Below, in pieces: positions 9,057 through 18,170 of a stretch of 64,000 bases of DNA; within the stretch, counting starts at the first letter, position 1, and every line of letters begins with the position of its first letter. A program made the position numbers and the translations under genes. This DNA comes from Nocardia brevicatena NBRC 12119 (GTDB lineage: Bacteria > Actinomycetota > Actinomycetes > Mycobacteriales > Mycobacteriaceae), in contig NZ_BAFU01000058.1 of NCBI RefSeq assembly GCF_000308495.1, forward strand, positions 1 through 64,000. The letters are read 5' to 3'. Under the pieces are notes generated by a model that was given only the letters and a program-made list of their open reading frames with translations, was not told the DNA's origin and ran no database searches.

Positions 9057-9097
9057 GGTCGGTCGCCGGCGTGAGATGTCTTGGCCGGCGACCGACC
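9057..9097 (-). terminator. Terminator of the terpene synthase gene
   Basis: GGTCGGTCGCCGG (9057-9069) pairs without mismatch with CCGGCGACCGACC (9085-9097) around a 15-base loop. It begins 7 bases past the terpene synthase stop. Confidence 0.75.
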
Positions 9098-9104
9098 GCG
9101 CAGG

Positions 9105-10208
9105 TCAGCTCGGTGCGTTTTCCACGAAGACGCTCGCACCCTTGTAGCGCGAGGTTGTGATCTGCCACGCCCAAGTGGCCTGGACACAGGCGACAAGGTC
9201 GGCGAGATGTACGCGCAGCACGGCCGCGAGGTCGTCGGCGGCGCCGGTGCACCGTTCGAAGATCCGATCATGCAACCGCCGGAACTCGTCGAGGCGGTCG
9301 CGGACGATCCCGGCGGCCTCGTGCACAGCCTCGGACAGCCCTGCCCCCGGCCGGTTGACCAGGCAGATCGGAATCAGATTGAAATCCGACCGGTCGACTA
9401 TGCACTCCTTCTCGAAGGAGAACATATCGTTCATCAGCGCCCCGATCTCCGCCGTCAGTACCCGCAGCCGCCGCAGATCGTCCGCGATACCGACGACGGT
9501 GAGACGATCCCAGGGCAGATAGGCGTCCTGGCCGAATTCACACAGTGCGATCGCCGGGTACATACCGGAGACCTCGGCTCGTAGATCGATGTATTCGGCC
9601 ACGCTGAGAACATCGCCGCGCGAGCGGGCGTTCTGATCGCGGATGGCGGTTCGCAGATGCTCCACCGTGGACTCCAAGAATCCCTCGAGCCATCGCGGGT
9701 CGGCCAGACCGGACAGGCGGGCCAGAAAGTCCTGGGTCGCCGTCTCCAGCGGGCTCGGAGCAGCGGGCGCCGCACCGTCTTCCAGAAGCCGACACATCCG
9801 GTCGGCCGCGATCCGAGCCCGTTCCTGCTCGACCGAGTCCAGATGCCCGAACTTCTCCCGTCCAACCGTATCGTTGAGCCAGAAGAGGATCGCATTGAAC
9901 AGCCCGATGATCGTCAGCCGTTCGGCGGTGACAGCCCCCGGATGCAGATACGGTGTCATGCTGTTGTAGTGCGGGCCGCCCGGTTCGAGCCATATGCTCT
10001 GCGCGCGGCAGATTCTCTCGACCTCGGCGCACGCCTCCGGCCCGAACGGGCTGGGGGCGAAACCACGGCAGTATTCGGCGATATCGCATTCCGGCGTGCT
10101 GAACAAGGCCCGTAACGACCACTGGGCACCCGTGCGCACGAAGGATTCGTGCTGCGCACGCATACCCACGATTTCACGCTCGAGCGCCGATGTGTATTGT
10201 CCGACCAC
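9105..10208 (-). CDS. Terpene synthase (class I) with altered first metal motif
   Basis: The 367-aa protein has the class I bacterial terpene synthase fold signatures. The second metal motif NDMFSFEKE fits the NSE/DTE triad exactly, and the C-terminal WAWQITTSRY matches the W...RY motif. The first metal motif, normally DDxx(x)D/E, reads LNDTVGRE here, so its first Asp is Asn. Such enzymes ionise a prenyl diphosphate with three Mg ions and cyclise it. Substrate chain length and product cannot be predicted, and the Asn could lower or alter activity. GTG 10208 is chosen because AGGGAG lies 5 bases upstream; a longer frame to 10265 has no such site. No prenyltransferase is adjacent. A strong hairpin follows the stop. 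Confidence 0.85.
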   Translation of the reverse strand: MVGQYTSALEREIVGMRAQHESFVRTGAQWSLRALFSTPECDIAEYCRGFAPSPFGPEACAEVERICRAQSIWLEPGGPHYNSMTPYLHPGAVTAERLTIIGLFNAILFWLNDTVGREKFGHLDSVEQERARIAADRMCRLLEDGAAPAAPSPLETATQDFLARLSGLADPRWLEGFLESTVEHLRTAIRDQNARSRGDVLSVAEYIDLRAEVSGMYPAIALCEFGQDAYLPWDRLTVVGIADDLRRLRVLTAEIGALMNDMFSFEKECIVDRSDFNLIPICLVNRPGAGLSEAVHEAAGIVRDRLDEFRRLHDRIFERCTGAADDLAAVLRVHLADLVACVQATWAWQITTSRYKGASVFVENAPS

Positions 10209-10400
10209 AACGACTCCCTTCAAACGAACAACCCTCTGATTGTCATCCAGGTGGCCGCAGTACACCAGCGCGTGACCGATCAGCGGTACTGTGTAACCCG
10301 TTCGGCGCGTTACCGATTCATCGGGTGGTCCGCGACATGGTGAGCGGTCCGCCCCGGTCGGATGGGTGGCCGGGGCCCCGACCGAGCGAGCGGGAGAGCG

Positions 10401-10838
10401 CTACGAGTTCCGCCCCGGAACGATGTTGCGGTCGGTATGGCGCCGCAGATTGCTCAGGAATCGCCGAAACATCGCGTCCATCACGGGACCCGCGACCGGC
10501 GCCGTGAAGCGAGCGGGACCCGTGAGCCGCTGGGCCGGCGTCCAGATGAGACGACATCCGGTGTCGGTGGCTTCGATCCGGTAGTCCTCGGCGAAGGCGG
10601 CGACGGCACGAGTGGAGCATTCGTCGAATCGGAATGCCATATGGCTGTCGGGTTCCCAGGCCAGGAATTCCTCGCTGCCGACGATCCCACCGCGCATGCC
10701 CACCAACCGAGTGGTGCCGACCCCACGGGGTTCGGGGCTGGTCCAGGTCACCCGGGCGATCACGCTCGCCCACCGCGGCCAGGACTCCGCATCGGCGAGG
10801 ACCTCGAAGAGCTGCGCCGGGGTCACCGCGATGTCCAC
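10401..10838 (-). CDS. SRPBCC-family polyketide cyclase/dehydrase-like protein
   Basis: The 145-aa product starts VDIAVTPAQLFEVLADAESWPRWAS, the typical first strand and helix of the SRPBCC (START-like) fold. Further along are GVGTTRLVGMRGG and a C-terminal helix ending FRRFLSNLRRHTD. These proteins form a deep hydrophobic cavity and act as cyclases, hydratases or lipid binders. GTG 10838 is the best start, though the true one could be a few codons upstream. It lies between the terpene synthase and a ketosynthase relic, which may reflect a former secondary-metabolite cluster. That link is inference only. Confidence 0.75.
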   Translation of the reverse strand: MDIAVTPAQLFEVLADAESWPRWASVIARVTWTSPEPRGVGTTRLVGMRGGIVGSEEFLAWEPDSHMAFRFDECSTRAVAAFAEDYRIEATDTGCRLIWTPAQRLTGPARFTAPVAGPVMDAMFRRFLSNLRRHTDRNIVPGRNS

Positions 10839-11040
10839 GCGGACCTCGCTGGCATCGGGGCCGGCGTCGGAGCGGCTCCGGATCTGTTACACGCTTCTGA
10901 CGTTCGCGTCGGTTTGTTCCCGGCGCCGCCCGTGGGAACAGCTCCCTCGATGACCGAGAACTCCTGCTCTGCAGCGCTATTCGATCATTTCCCGATCGGG
11001 AAACAGCGACTTAGGTCACCCGAATTCGGAAGGACGAGGA

Positions 11041-11397
11041 ATGTCGGACATCGCCATCGTCGGTATTGGTTGCCGCTTCGGCGGGGGGATCGATTCACCG
11101 GAATCGTTTGGAGAATTCGTGGTCGACAAACGTGACGCCGTCGTCGAAATCCCCGAGGACCGTTGGGACTATCGGCACTACTACGACCCGAATCGGCGGG
11201 TTCCGGGCCGCAGCTACACCAAACACGACGCCTTCATGACCAGCAACTCGTGGGAATTCGATCCCGACTTCTTCGGTATCTCACCCCGCGAGGCGGTTGG
11301 TATGGCGTGCCAAGCGCTGGAGAACGGTGACTGCACGGTGGCCATGGCGGGCGGAGTGAGCGTCATGCTGCAGCCCCAGGCCTTCTGGCTCTATTGA
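11041..11397 (+). pseudogene. Polyketide ketosynthase relic with internal deletion
   Basis: The 118-aa frame begins like a modular PKS ketosynthase (DIAIVGIGCRFGGGIDSPES, then FFGISPREA) and at residue 88 jumps directly to MACQALENGDCTVAMAGGVS. In intact ketosynthases these blocks are separated by roughly a hundred residues that include the active-site Cys, so an internal deletion removed the catalytic centre. The frame then runs out at LQPQAFWLY with no sign of the rest of the enzyme. GGACGAGGA before the ATG still looks like a working ribosome site. It is non-functional as a ketosynthase and is a remnant of a larger PKS gene. Confidence 0.85.
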
Positions 11398-11455
11398 GCG
11401 GCATGTTCTTCCGAGCGCATACGCTCGGCGGCAGCACGGTCATGTTTCGGCGATC

Positions 11456-11984
11456 GTGGTCGTCGCTTTGGGCATGGCGGTACTGATGTTGACGCTTCCC
11501 GACCCGACCGGACGCCGATACGACCACCGCGGCACCGCAGAGGGCCGTACTCAATCTGCTCAGCGAGGCGGGAATCCGATATACCTTCGACTACAAGACA
11601 TTTCGAGGCATCTATGGGTGCGACGATGACCAGCGGCGGGAATGGTACGAGTCCGAACTGCGGTCGATCGCCGACCACAGCCGCGGCATGGTGACCATCA
11701 CAAACGTCCGACTCGTCCACAACGATGTCGAGGACGACACGGAATGGGAGCTCCGGTTCGACTCCAATGGCGTCACCGACTCGTGGCCGGTTCATCCCGG
11801 CGATGACGAGCACGTGGAAGCGTCACTTGTCTTCTCCACCTACCTCACCGGGATCCACACCGGCGTCGTCGAACGATTCTGTTTCGTGAACCCGCCGTAC
11901 AAAAACGGCGGCGGGGAAGCCGTTTTCGGGGTTCCGGAAGCGCTCAACCGGCTGGGTGCGCATTTCGGTCTCACCTTCGAGTAG
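11456..11984 (+). pseudogene. Hypothetical membrane-anchored protein, probably frameshifted
   Basis: From GTG 11456 a hydrophobic segment (VVVALGMAVLMLTLP) is encoded in one frame. The following soluble part, beginning about 11510 with DADTTTAAPQRAVLNLL and continuing to the stop at 11984, is in another. The second frame has no ATG, GTG or TTG until 11688, which supports a one-base shift near 11505-11512 (an extra G in ACCGGAC). The joined product would be an anchored or secreted protein of about 175 aa. If the shift is real, only the 98-aa piece from ATG 11688 could be made. No family was recognised. Confidence 0.5.
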
Positions 11985-12000
11985 GGGTCCGTGCCGCCGT

Positions 12001-14496
12001 TCAGTCGACCGCGAGTGCCTGCACGATCGGCATCCGTGCGGCCCGCAGAGCGGGTGGTATGGAACCGATGAGCGCCAAAACCATCGCGATCACCCCATAG
12101 GCCGGCAACAGCACACTCGGCTCGTAGACGATGTCGATACTCGTCGCGTGTCCGATGGCGACGGTGCTCAGGTATTGCACACCGGTGCCCAGCGCGATTC
12201 CCATGGCGGTGCCGACGAGTCCGATACCCGCGGCCTCGGCCAGTACCGACCGCAGCAGGAATCCGCGGCCGGTGCCCATGGCACGCAGGACCCCGATTTC
12301 TCGGCGGCGTTCCAGCACCGACAGCATGAGGGTGTTCACCAGCGCCACAGTGGACACCAGCATCACGATCCACAGAATGGACGAGCTGAGCTCCGCGCCC
12401 TGCCGCACGCTACCCGATACCGCGGCGACGGCCTCGGCTCCGGAGCCGATATGGAACTCCTCGGGTACGACCTGCCGCATGGCCGCACGCACCGTCTCGG
12501 GATCGGCACCGGGTTCGAGATCGACGGCGAGCACCGTTTCGCCGGGCCGGTCGTACCATTCGCGCAGTTGGTCCAAGCCCATCATGACCACACCCGAGAT
12601 CGCCGTGAAATACGGGACCACTTGCAGGACCCGTACGGTGTGTTCGCCGGTCGGGGTGGGCAGGTTCAGGTCGGCACCCGCCTCCACACGTAGGGCGCGC
12701 GCGACGTCACGGGAGATCACCATGCCTTCCCCGGCGACCATACGGGTGACGATATCGTCATCGATCTCGGTGCCCAGCCGGCGGCTGTCGCTGCCGGTCG
12801 GATAACCCTGCAGCATCACCCGTCCCGCACCGAGGGTGGCGAACGCCATCTGTGCCGGATGGGCGGCGGCCACCCCGGGAACCGCGGCCACCTTCTCCCG
12901 CAGGTCGGCGGGTAGCAGCGGGCCGGTCGGGAACTGCTCCATCGAGCCCGGAGTCACCCAGAACGCGGTATTGCCGAGGTTCTGAAATCCCGCGGTGGCC
13001 GAATCCACCATATTGCGGGAGGCATTGCCCACCGCGACCACCGCCGCGACACCCATCAGCACGGTCATCACGGTCGCCCACACTCGCCGCGGCGCACGTT
13101 CCAGAGTGGTCGCCCCGAGCGCGCCGGGGGCGCCGAACAGCCGGGCGATGGCCCCGGCCGCCCGGACGATCGGCCCGGTTGCGGCGAAACAGAGCACGAT
13201 CGCCGCGGTGAACGAGATGGAGATCGAGATCAGCGACCAGGGGCCCAGGTCGGTCCAGGCGACGAGGACGGCGGAAACGACCAGGACCCCGCCGCCGATC
13301 AGAGACGCCCATCGCAGGGGCGCGCTCGCGGTATCGGTTTCGGCCGTGCCGATCGGGGCGAGCGCCTCGACCGGTTCCACCTTGTACACCGCCCGCGCCG
13401 CCAGCGCGGCGGCCGTCACCGTGGCGATCACACAGGCCGCGATCGCCGCCGGTACGGCATACCAGGGCACCATGTATTCGGTCCGCGCCTCCACCGACTG
13501 CATGATCGCCGCCGGTAGCCGCTCGATCGCAGTCCGACCCATGACGATTCCGATCAGCGCGCCCAGTCCGCCGCCCATGACACCGAGCAGCGCCGCCTCG
13601 ACGAGCAGATCGCGCACCATCGGCCCCCGTTTGCCGCCGATGGCCCGGAGCATGGACAAGGTCGGGCGGCGTTGCGCGATCGCCATCGCCATCGCGTTGT
13701 AGATGAGGAACGCCGAGACGATCAGCGCCCCGACCGAGGCCAAGAGCGAGGAGTACCGCACGATCGTCACGGCGCCGGCGGCCTGGGCGGTGCGCATGGC
13801 GGGATCGGCGACCACGGCACGGCCGCCGACGGTCTCGGTCAGTGTGGTGCGCAGTTCTTCGACATCGGCACGCAGTCCCGGAATGATCTGCACCGAATCG
13901 AGCCGCCCCTCCCGACCGGTCAGATGCTGGACCAGCGGTAGCGGCCCGGCGATGATGTGACCGCCGTTGAGCTCGCCCGCTTCCCCGTCGAGAAAACCGG
14001 CCACCGTGGCGGTTCCGGAGCAGAGGGGGAAGGTGTCGCCCTCCCGGTATCCGAATGCCGGGCCGACCAACACTCCGTTGGGCACGGTCGCCAGTTTCCG
14101 CATCGGGTCGCCGATGAGCGATCCGGTGAGGTCGCCACCCAGGGCCGCGATACGGGTGTCGGCGCCGATCAGCAGCGCCCGATCGTCGCCGGCGCCGACC
14201 TGCACACGCAGCATCGGTACCGCTGTCGCGACGCCGGAGGTCTCCTCGATCGGCTTCAGCAGTTCCTCGCCGAAACCGGCGTCGGTGATACCGCTGATCT
14301 CGAGTGCGGCCCTACCGCCGAGACCGTTGACGAGTTCGTCGACCGAACCGGTCACCGATCCGGCGATACTGAGCACCGCCACCAGCAGCGAGCCCGACAC
14401 TGCCATCACCGTCAGTGACATCAGGGTGCGACCGCGGTGGATGAACAGGTCGCCGAGGTTGAACAGCCTGAGGCGATCCCATGCCGCCGCGATCAT
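12001..14496 (-). CDS. ABC transporter permease with two FtsX (MacB-type) domains
   Basis: The 831-aa protein carries two FtsX-like permease repeats. The first runs from an N-terminal helix (LMSLTVMAVSGSLLVAVLSI) through three helices around residues 250-370. The second spans the centre to the C-terminus (LGATTLERAPRRVWATVMTV, then LVSTVALVNTLMLSVLERRR). Large extracytoplasmic domains lie after the first helix of each repeat. This is the layout of LolC/E- or MacB-type permeases that move lipoproteins, lipids or peptides by mechanotransmission. The RREIGVLRAMG and RPTLSMLRAIG motifs are characteristic. Its ATPase partner is normally next door but none lies within the flanking sequence, so it is unlinked or lost. 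Confidence 0.9.
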   Translation of the reverse strand: MIAAAWDRLRLFNLGDLFIHRGRTLMSLTVMAVSGSLLVAVLSIAGSVTGSVDELVNGLGGRAALEISGITDAGFGEELLKPIEETSGVATAVPMLRVQVGAGDDRALLIGADTRIAALGGDLTGSLIGDPMRKLATVPNGVLVGPAFGYREGDTFPLCSGTATVAGFLDGEAGELNGGHIIAGPLPLVQHLTGREGRLDSVQIIPGLRADVEELRTTLTETVGGRAVVADPAMRTAQAAGAVTIVRYSSLLASVGALIVSAFLIYNAMAMAIAQRRPTLSMLRAIGGKRGPMVRDLLVEAALLGVMGGGLGALIGIVMGRTAIERLPAAIMQSVEARTEYMVPWYAVPAAIAACVIATVTAAALAARAVYKVEPVEALAPIGTAETDTASAPLRWASLIGGGVLVVSAVLVAWTDLGPWSLISISISFTAAIVLCFAATGPIVRAAGAIARLFGAPGALGATTLERAPRRVWATVMTVLMGVAAVVAVGNASRNMVDSATAGFQNLGNTAFWVTPGSMEQFPTGPLLPADLREKVAAVPGVAAAHPAQMAFATLGAGRVMLQGYPTGSDSRRLGTEIDDDIVTRMVAGEGMVISRDVARALRVEAGADLNLPTPTGEHTVRVLQVVPYFTAISGVVMMGLDQLREWYDRPGETVLAVDLEPGADPETVRAAMRQVVPEEFHIGSGAEAVAAVSGSVRQGAELSSSILWIVMLVSTVALVNTLMLSVLERRREIGVLRAMGTGRGFLLRSVLAEAAGIGLVGTAMGIALGTGVQYLSTVAIGHATSIDIVYEPSVLLPAYGVIAMVLALIGSIPPALRAARMPIVQALAVD

Positions 14497-15093
14497 GCAC
14501 CGACCACCCGTACCGCTTGCTCGCCGACCGGCCCCCGACCACCGCCGTGGACCGCACCCCTGTGTCGTTTCACCTTCATCACTCCATCACGGTTCCGACC
14601 CCATCGCCGGCGCTCCGCTGATCTTCGCGCATAGACCGCCGTCACACCATGCGGCCGGCAATCGGTTACCGGTTCGACGTGGAAACAACGGCGGCTCGTG
14701 ACCACCAGGGAGTGCCGGCTCGGCCCGCAATCGAACCGATTCCCACGATGGCGCGCTCGAGATATCCGACGACGGCGTCGGTGGCCCGGGCCACGCTTTC
14801 CGCGGCGGAGCGGGGGTATGGCCCGGCCGCTGCCGGGAACGGGGCGGGTACTCGGAGAGTCACTCCACCTCGAAACCGGTGCACGACTCCAGATGCCCGC
14901 AGGCGGTACACCCGCAGGCGGTACAGCGGGACGCGTCGACCGCTCTCCGGGGCCGGCCGAATCGTGTGGGGGTGGGCTGCCGCCCGCTCGTCAGCAGCGG
15001 AGTCCACGACGCACGGCAGCCCTCGGAACGAGCCGTCGGCCACATCGACCGCAGCCGCTTACAGTTTTCCGTCCGACCTGGTTGCGGGGTGGT
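14497..15093. other. Intergenic region with a 15-bp tandem repeat
   Basis: This 597-base gap follows two minus-strand genes. The repeat at 14896-14925 is its only structured element. A minus-strand frame (14860-15045) gains a Cys-rich tail, CTACGCTACGHLESC, from the repeat, but it has no ribosome site and is not called as a gene. Confidence 0.4.
14896..14925. repeat. 15-bp direct tandem repeat, two copies
   Basis: CCCGCAGGCGGTACA occurs at 14896-14910 and again at 14911-14925 without mismatch. Confidence 0.85.
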
Positions 15094-16044
15094 TCAGGCT
15101 CCGATGGCTTGCGCCAGGTACGGCCAGGAGTCGTGCAGATCAGTTTCGAACTGACCCCAGGTATGGGCGCCCGTGGGGCGGTCGACATGGACCGCGGATA
15201 TCCCGAGCTGGGTCAGCCGAGCGGCGAACGCCGAGGTGCAAGCGCTCGCGATGGCCTCCACCGGCGGGAAGCCCCAGCCGCGGTCGTATTCCCCCGGCAT
15301 CCCCGAGGCCGCCGACAGATAGATGGTCTTCCCGGCAAGCCTGCCACCGTGTACGAACGCGTCGTGGGCTTGCCACCCGATACTTCCAGGTGCACCCCAC
15401 ATATTGCCGGGGTTCCCGCCGCCGCGTGCCACCTGGGTGCTGACCATGGCCACCCCTGCTGCGTCCGCTGCCCAAGGGCATCCGCTGTAGGAGGCCACCG
15501 CCCGATAGCGTTCGGGTACCTGGATGGCCAGGTCCACGGCGGAACCGCCACTCATGGAGACCCCGGCGATCGCGTTCCTGCCGGTGGTGCTCAGTCGGGC
15601 ATCGATGACGGAGGGCAGCTCCCGAGTGAGGTAGGTCTGCCACCGGTGACGCCCGATCGCCGGGTCGTCGGCCTGCCAGTCGGTGTACATGCTGTAGGCG
15701 CCACCCATCGGCATCACCACGTTCACGTTCTTGTCCGCGAAGAACCGACGGACATCGGTATCGTGCCACCAGGAGATACCGTCCAGCCCGCCGCCGATTC
15801 CGGTGAGTAGGTACAGGGTGGGCGCCGGCCCCCCGTTCGCGGCCCGGATTACCCGGTGGGTCACCACCCGGTCCATCGACGGCGAGTACACGTCGATACT
15901 CATCGAACGACCATCGAGTTGCTCTTCTCGAACCAGGTGCGCGCCCGGCGGAGCGGCCTCCGCAAAGGGTGCCGACACGATCGACAGGGAACCGCAGAAA
16001 ACCAGAACACTCAGCAGCGCAAAGTAATACGTGACAATCCTCAC
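15094..16044 (-). CDS. Secreted mycolyltransferase/esterase of the Ag85 family
   Basis: The 316-aa protein starts at GTG 16044 with a signal peptide (hydrophobic FALLSVLVFCGSLSIVSAP, cleavage near AEA/AP). The mature part follows the antigen 85 pattern: SMSIDVYSPSMDR, a LYLLTGIGG block, then MPMGGAYSMYTDW, and the nucleophile elbow AGVSMSGGSAVDLA with Ser in GxSxG. The final block GAHTWGQFETDL carries the catalytic His. The family transfers mycolic acids between trehalose mycolates and arabinogalactan in the cell envelope. Residues used by true mycolyltransferases are close but not identical, so a plain esterase role is possible. Its presence is the best evidence that the host makes mycolates. 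Confidence 0.85.
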   Translation of the reverse strand: MRIVTYYFALLSVLVFCGSLSIVSAPFAEAAPPGAHLVREEQLDGRSMSIDVYSPSMDRVVTHRVIRAANGGPAPTLYLLTGIGGGLDGISWWHDTDVRRFFADKNVNVVMPMGGAYSMYTDWQADDPAIGRHRWQTYLTRELPSVIDARLSTTGRNAIAGVSMSGGSAVDLAIQVPERYRAVASYSGCPWAADAAGVAMVSTQVARGGGNPGNMWGAPGSIGWQAHDAFVHGGRLAGKTIYLSAASGMPGEYDRGWGFPPVEAIASACTSAFAARLTQLGISAVHVDRPTGAHTWGQFETDLHDSWPYLAQAIGA

Positions 16045-16636
16045 CCGATCCGTTGTACCCGTTTCACCGTCACTCACCCGGCCGGAGGCGGTCGGGGCCG
16101 GCGCTTCGATTTCGCGGCCCGCCTCGATCCGAAAGACCCGACCGCTCACGGGTACCCGGTCGGGCAGGCGCAACTCCCCCGGGCCACGCGGCCGGCCCTC
16201 AGCGGAGCTGTCAGCGCGGCCGTACCGATGCGGAACAACCATGTGCCCGGCCACCGGCGGTGCCGTGGGGGTCCGGGCGCCACTGCGGCCCGGCCGGCAC
16301 CGGCCGCTCCCCGGCCCATCGGCGAGCGGCGGTAGGCGCGGCCGTCCGGCCGTGGCTCCGGCCGGAGATCGGCGAGAGTACACCCGGCACGAGGCCGGCA
16401 GAAGGTGTGAGCAGGTCGGTTGTCGGCACGCTCGCCGGCGCGACTCCGCCACAGGGTCGGCCGACCCTGTGGCGTGAACGAATCACCTGCGACCCGCCGA
16501 CCGGATCCGGGACACGGACGTGGACCGGCTGTATTCACCGTCCGCCTACGAGGTAGAAAGGTCGGGGCAGTCGATATGCCACCGAGCGGCCGATCGCGGC
16601 CACCACTTGTAGATGTCGACCGAAGAGAGCAGGTTC
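16045..16636. other. Divergent spacer between mycolyltransferase and gnd
   Basis: This 592-base spacer should contain promoters for both flanking genes. It holds the 28-bp palindrome at 16447-16474. No convincing small gene was seen; the overlapping frames mirror each other because of the palindrome. Confidence 0.4.
16447..16474. promoter_or_regulatory. Perfect 28-bp palindrome with no spacer
   Basis: CGCCACAGGGTCGG is followed immediately by its exact reverse complement. The lack of a loop makes it a poor terminator and a good site for a dimeric DNA-binding protein. It lies about 160 bases upstream of gnd and 400 bases upstream of the mycolyltransferase. Confidence 0.6.
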
Positions 16637-18082
16637 ATGGCGTCCTCCACAGCGCGTGCACAGATCGGGGTCACCGGCCTGGCGGTGATGGGCAGCAATA
16701 TCGCCCGCAACTTCGCTAAACACGGCTACACCGTGGCGCTGCACAACCGCAGCATCGCCAAAACCGATGCGCTGCTGGAGGCGCACGGCGACGACGGCGA
16801 TTTCATCCGCACCGAGAGCATCGCCGAGTTCGTCGCGGCGCTCGAGAAACCGCGCCGGGTGCTCATCATGGTCAAGGCGGGTGCCGCCACCGATGCGGTC
16901 ATCGAAGAACTCGCCGCCGCCATGGAACCCGGCGATATCATCATCGACGGCGGTAACGCCCTCTACACCGACACCATCCGCCGGGAGGCGGCGCTGCGCG
17001 AGCGCGGGCTGAACTTCGTCGGCGCCGGTATCTCCGGGGGTGAGGAGGGTGCGCTGAACGGCCCCTCGATCATGCCGGGCGGTCCGGAGGAGTCCTACGA
17101 GTCGCTGGGACCGCTATTGGAGTCGATCGCGGCGCAGGTCGACGGTACTCCGTGCTGCACCCATATCGGCCCCGACGGTTCCGGTCACTTCGTCAAGATG
17201 GTGCACAACGGTATCGAGTATGCCGATATGCAGCTCATCGGTGAGGCATATCATCTGTTCCGCTCGGCGCTCGATTTCGACGCCAAGCAGATCGCCGATG
17301 TGTTCGCCCGGTGGAACACCGGCGACCTGGAGAGCTACCTGGTGGAGATCACCGCCGAGGTGTTGAACCAGGTCGACGCAAAGACCGGCAAACCGCTGGT
17401 CGACGTCATCGTCGACGCCGCCGAGCAGAAGGGCACCGGCCGCTGGACTGTCAAGTCCGCATTGGATCTCGGTATTCCGGTCACCGGGATCGCCGAAGCG
17501 GTGTTCGCCCGCGCCCTGTCCGGTTCCCGGGCGCAGCGGCGGGTCGCCACCGGGCTCGCCTCCGGCACCCTGGCCGCCAAACCCACCGACGTCGCCCAGT
17601 TCACCGAGGACATCCGGCAGGCCCTCTACGCCTCGAAGGTGGTCGCCTACGCTCAGGGCTTCGACCAGATCGCCGCCGGCAGCGCGGAGTACGGCTGGAA
17701 CCTGCGGCCCGGCGATCTGGCCACCATCTGGCGCGGCGGCTGCATCATCCGCGCCCGCTTCCTGAACCGCATCAAAGAGGCCTACGAGGCCGAGCCGGAA
17801 CTGCCCAGCCTGATCCTCGCGCCCTACTTCCGCGAGGCGATCGAAACGGCCATCGACAGCTGGCGGCGCGTGGTCTCCACCGCCACCCTGCTCGGCATCC
17901 CGGTGCCGGCGTTCGCCTCGTCGCTGTCGTACTATGACGCGCTGCGCGCCGAACGGCTTCCTGCAGCGCTGACCCAGGCGCAGCGCGATTTCTTCGGTGC
18001 CCACACCTATGAGCGCGTCGACGCCAAGGGCAAGTTCCACACGCTGTGGAGTGGCGATCGCAGCGAGGTCGAGGCCGGCTGA
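16637..18082 (+). CDS. gnd: 6-phosphogluconate dehydrogenase, decarboxylating
   Basis: The 481-aa enzyme oxidises and decarboxylates 6-phosphogluconate to ribulose 5-phosphate with NADP in the pentose phosphate pathway. The N-terminus has the dinucleotide fold GVTGLAVMGSNIARN and a following HNRS typical of NADP specificity. The catalytic region GAGISGGEEGA and HFVKMVHNGIEY, with the catalytic Lys and substrate-binding HNGIEY, is intact. The all-helical C-terminal domain includes KGTGRWTVKSALDLGIP. ATG 16637 is taken because the family starts near this point and AGAGAGCAGG precedes it; ATG-like starts at 16613 are poorer. Length matches the long (about 470-480 aa) form. A hairpin follows 10 bases after the stop. 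Confidence 0.97.
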   Translation: MASSTARAQIGVTGLAVMGSNIARNFAKHGYTVALHNRSIAKTDALLEAHGDDGDFIRTESIAEFVAALEKPRRVLIMVKAGAATDAVIEELAAAMEPGDIIIDGGNALYTDTIRREAALRERGLNFVGAGISGGEEGALNGPSIMPGGPEESYESLGPLLESIAAQVDGTPCCTHIGPDGSGHFVKMVHNGIEYADMQLIGEAYHLFRSALDFDAKQIADVFARWNTGDLESYLVEITAEVLNQVDAKTGKPLVDVIVDAAEQKGTGRWTVKSALDLGIPVTGIAEAVFARALSGSRAQRRVATGLASGTLAAKPTDVAQFTEDIRQALYASKVVAYAQGFDQIAAGSAEYGWNLRPGDLATIWRGGCIIRARFLNRIKEAYEAEPELPSLILAPYFREAIETAIDSWRRVVSTATLLGIPVPAFASSLSYYDALRAERLPAALTQAQRDFFGAHTYERVDAKGKFHTLWSGDRSEVEAG

Positions 18083-18091
18083 GTACCGCCG

Positions 18092-18127
18092 GGTCGGATG
18101 CGGCCGCACAGTGGACCGCATCCGACC
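18092..18127 (+). terminator. gnd terminator hairpin
   Basis: GGTCGGATGCGG (18092-18103) pairs perfectly with CCGCATCCGACC (18116-18127) around a 12-base loop, directly after the gnd stop codon. Confidence 0.8.
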
Positions 18128-18170
18128 GTCGCCGGGCTTCCGCACCCGAACGGGTCCTCATCCCAGGCCC

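Noticed and set aside
10355-10384. Short inverted repeat CGGTCGG/CCGACCG near the SRPBCC gene end as a terminator
   Set aside because: Only 7 paired bases with a long loop in 70% GC sequence; chance is likely.
14666-15043. Minus-strand 125-codon frame as a possible gene
   Set aside because: It lacks a ribosome site and any recognisable domain, and shares its DNA with the 15-bp repeat.
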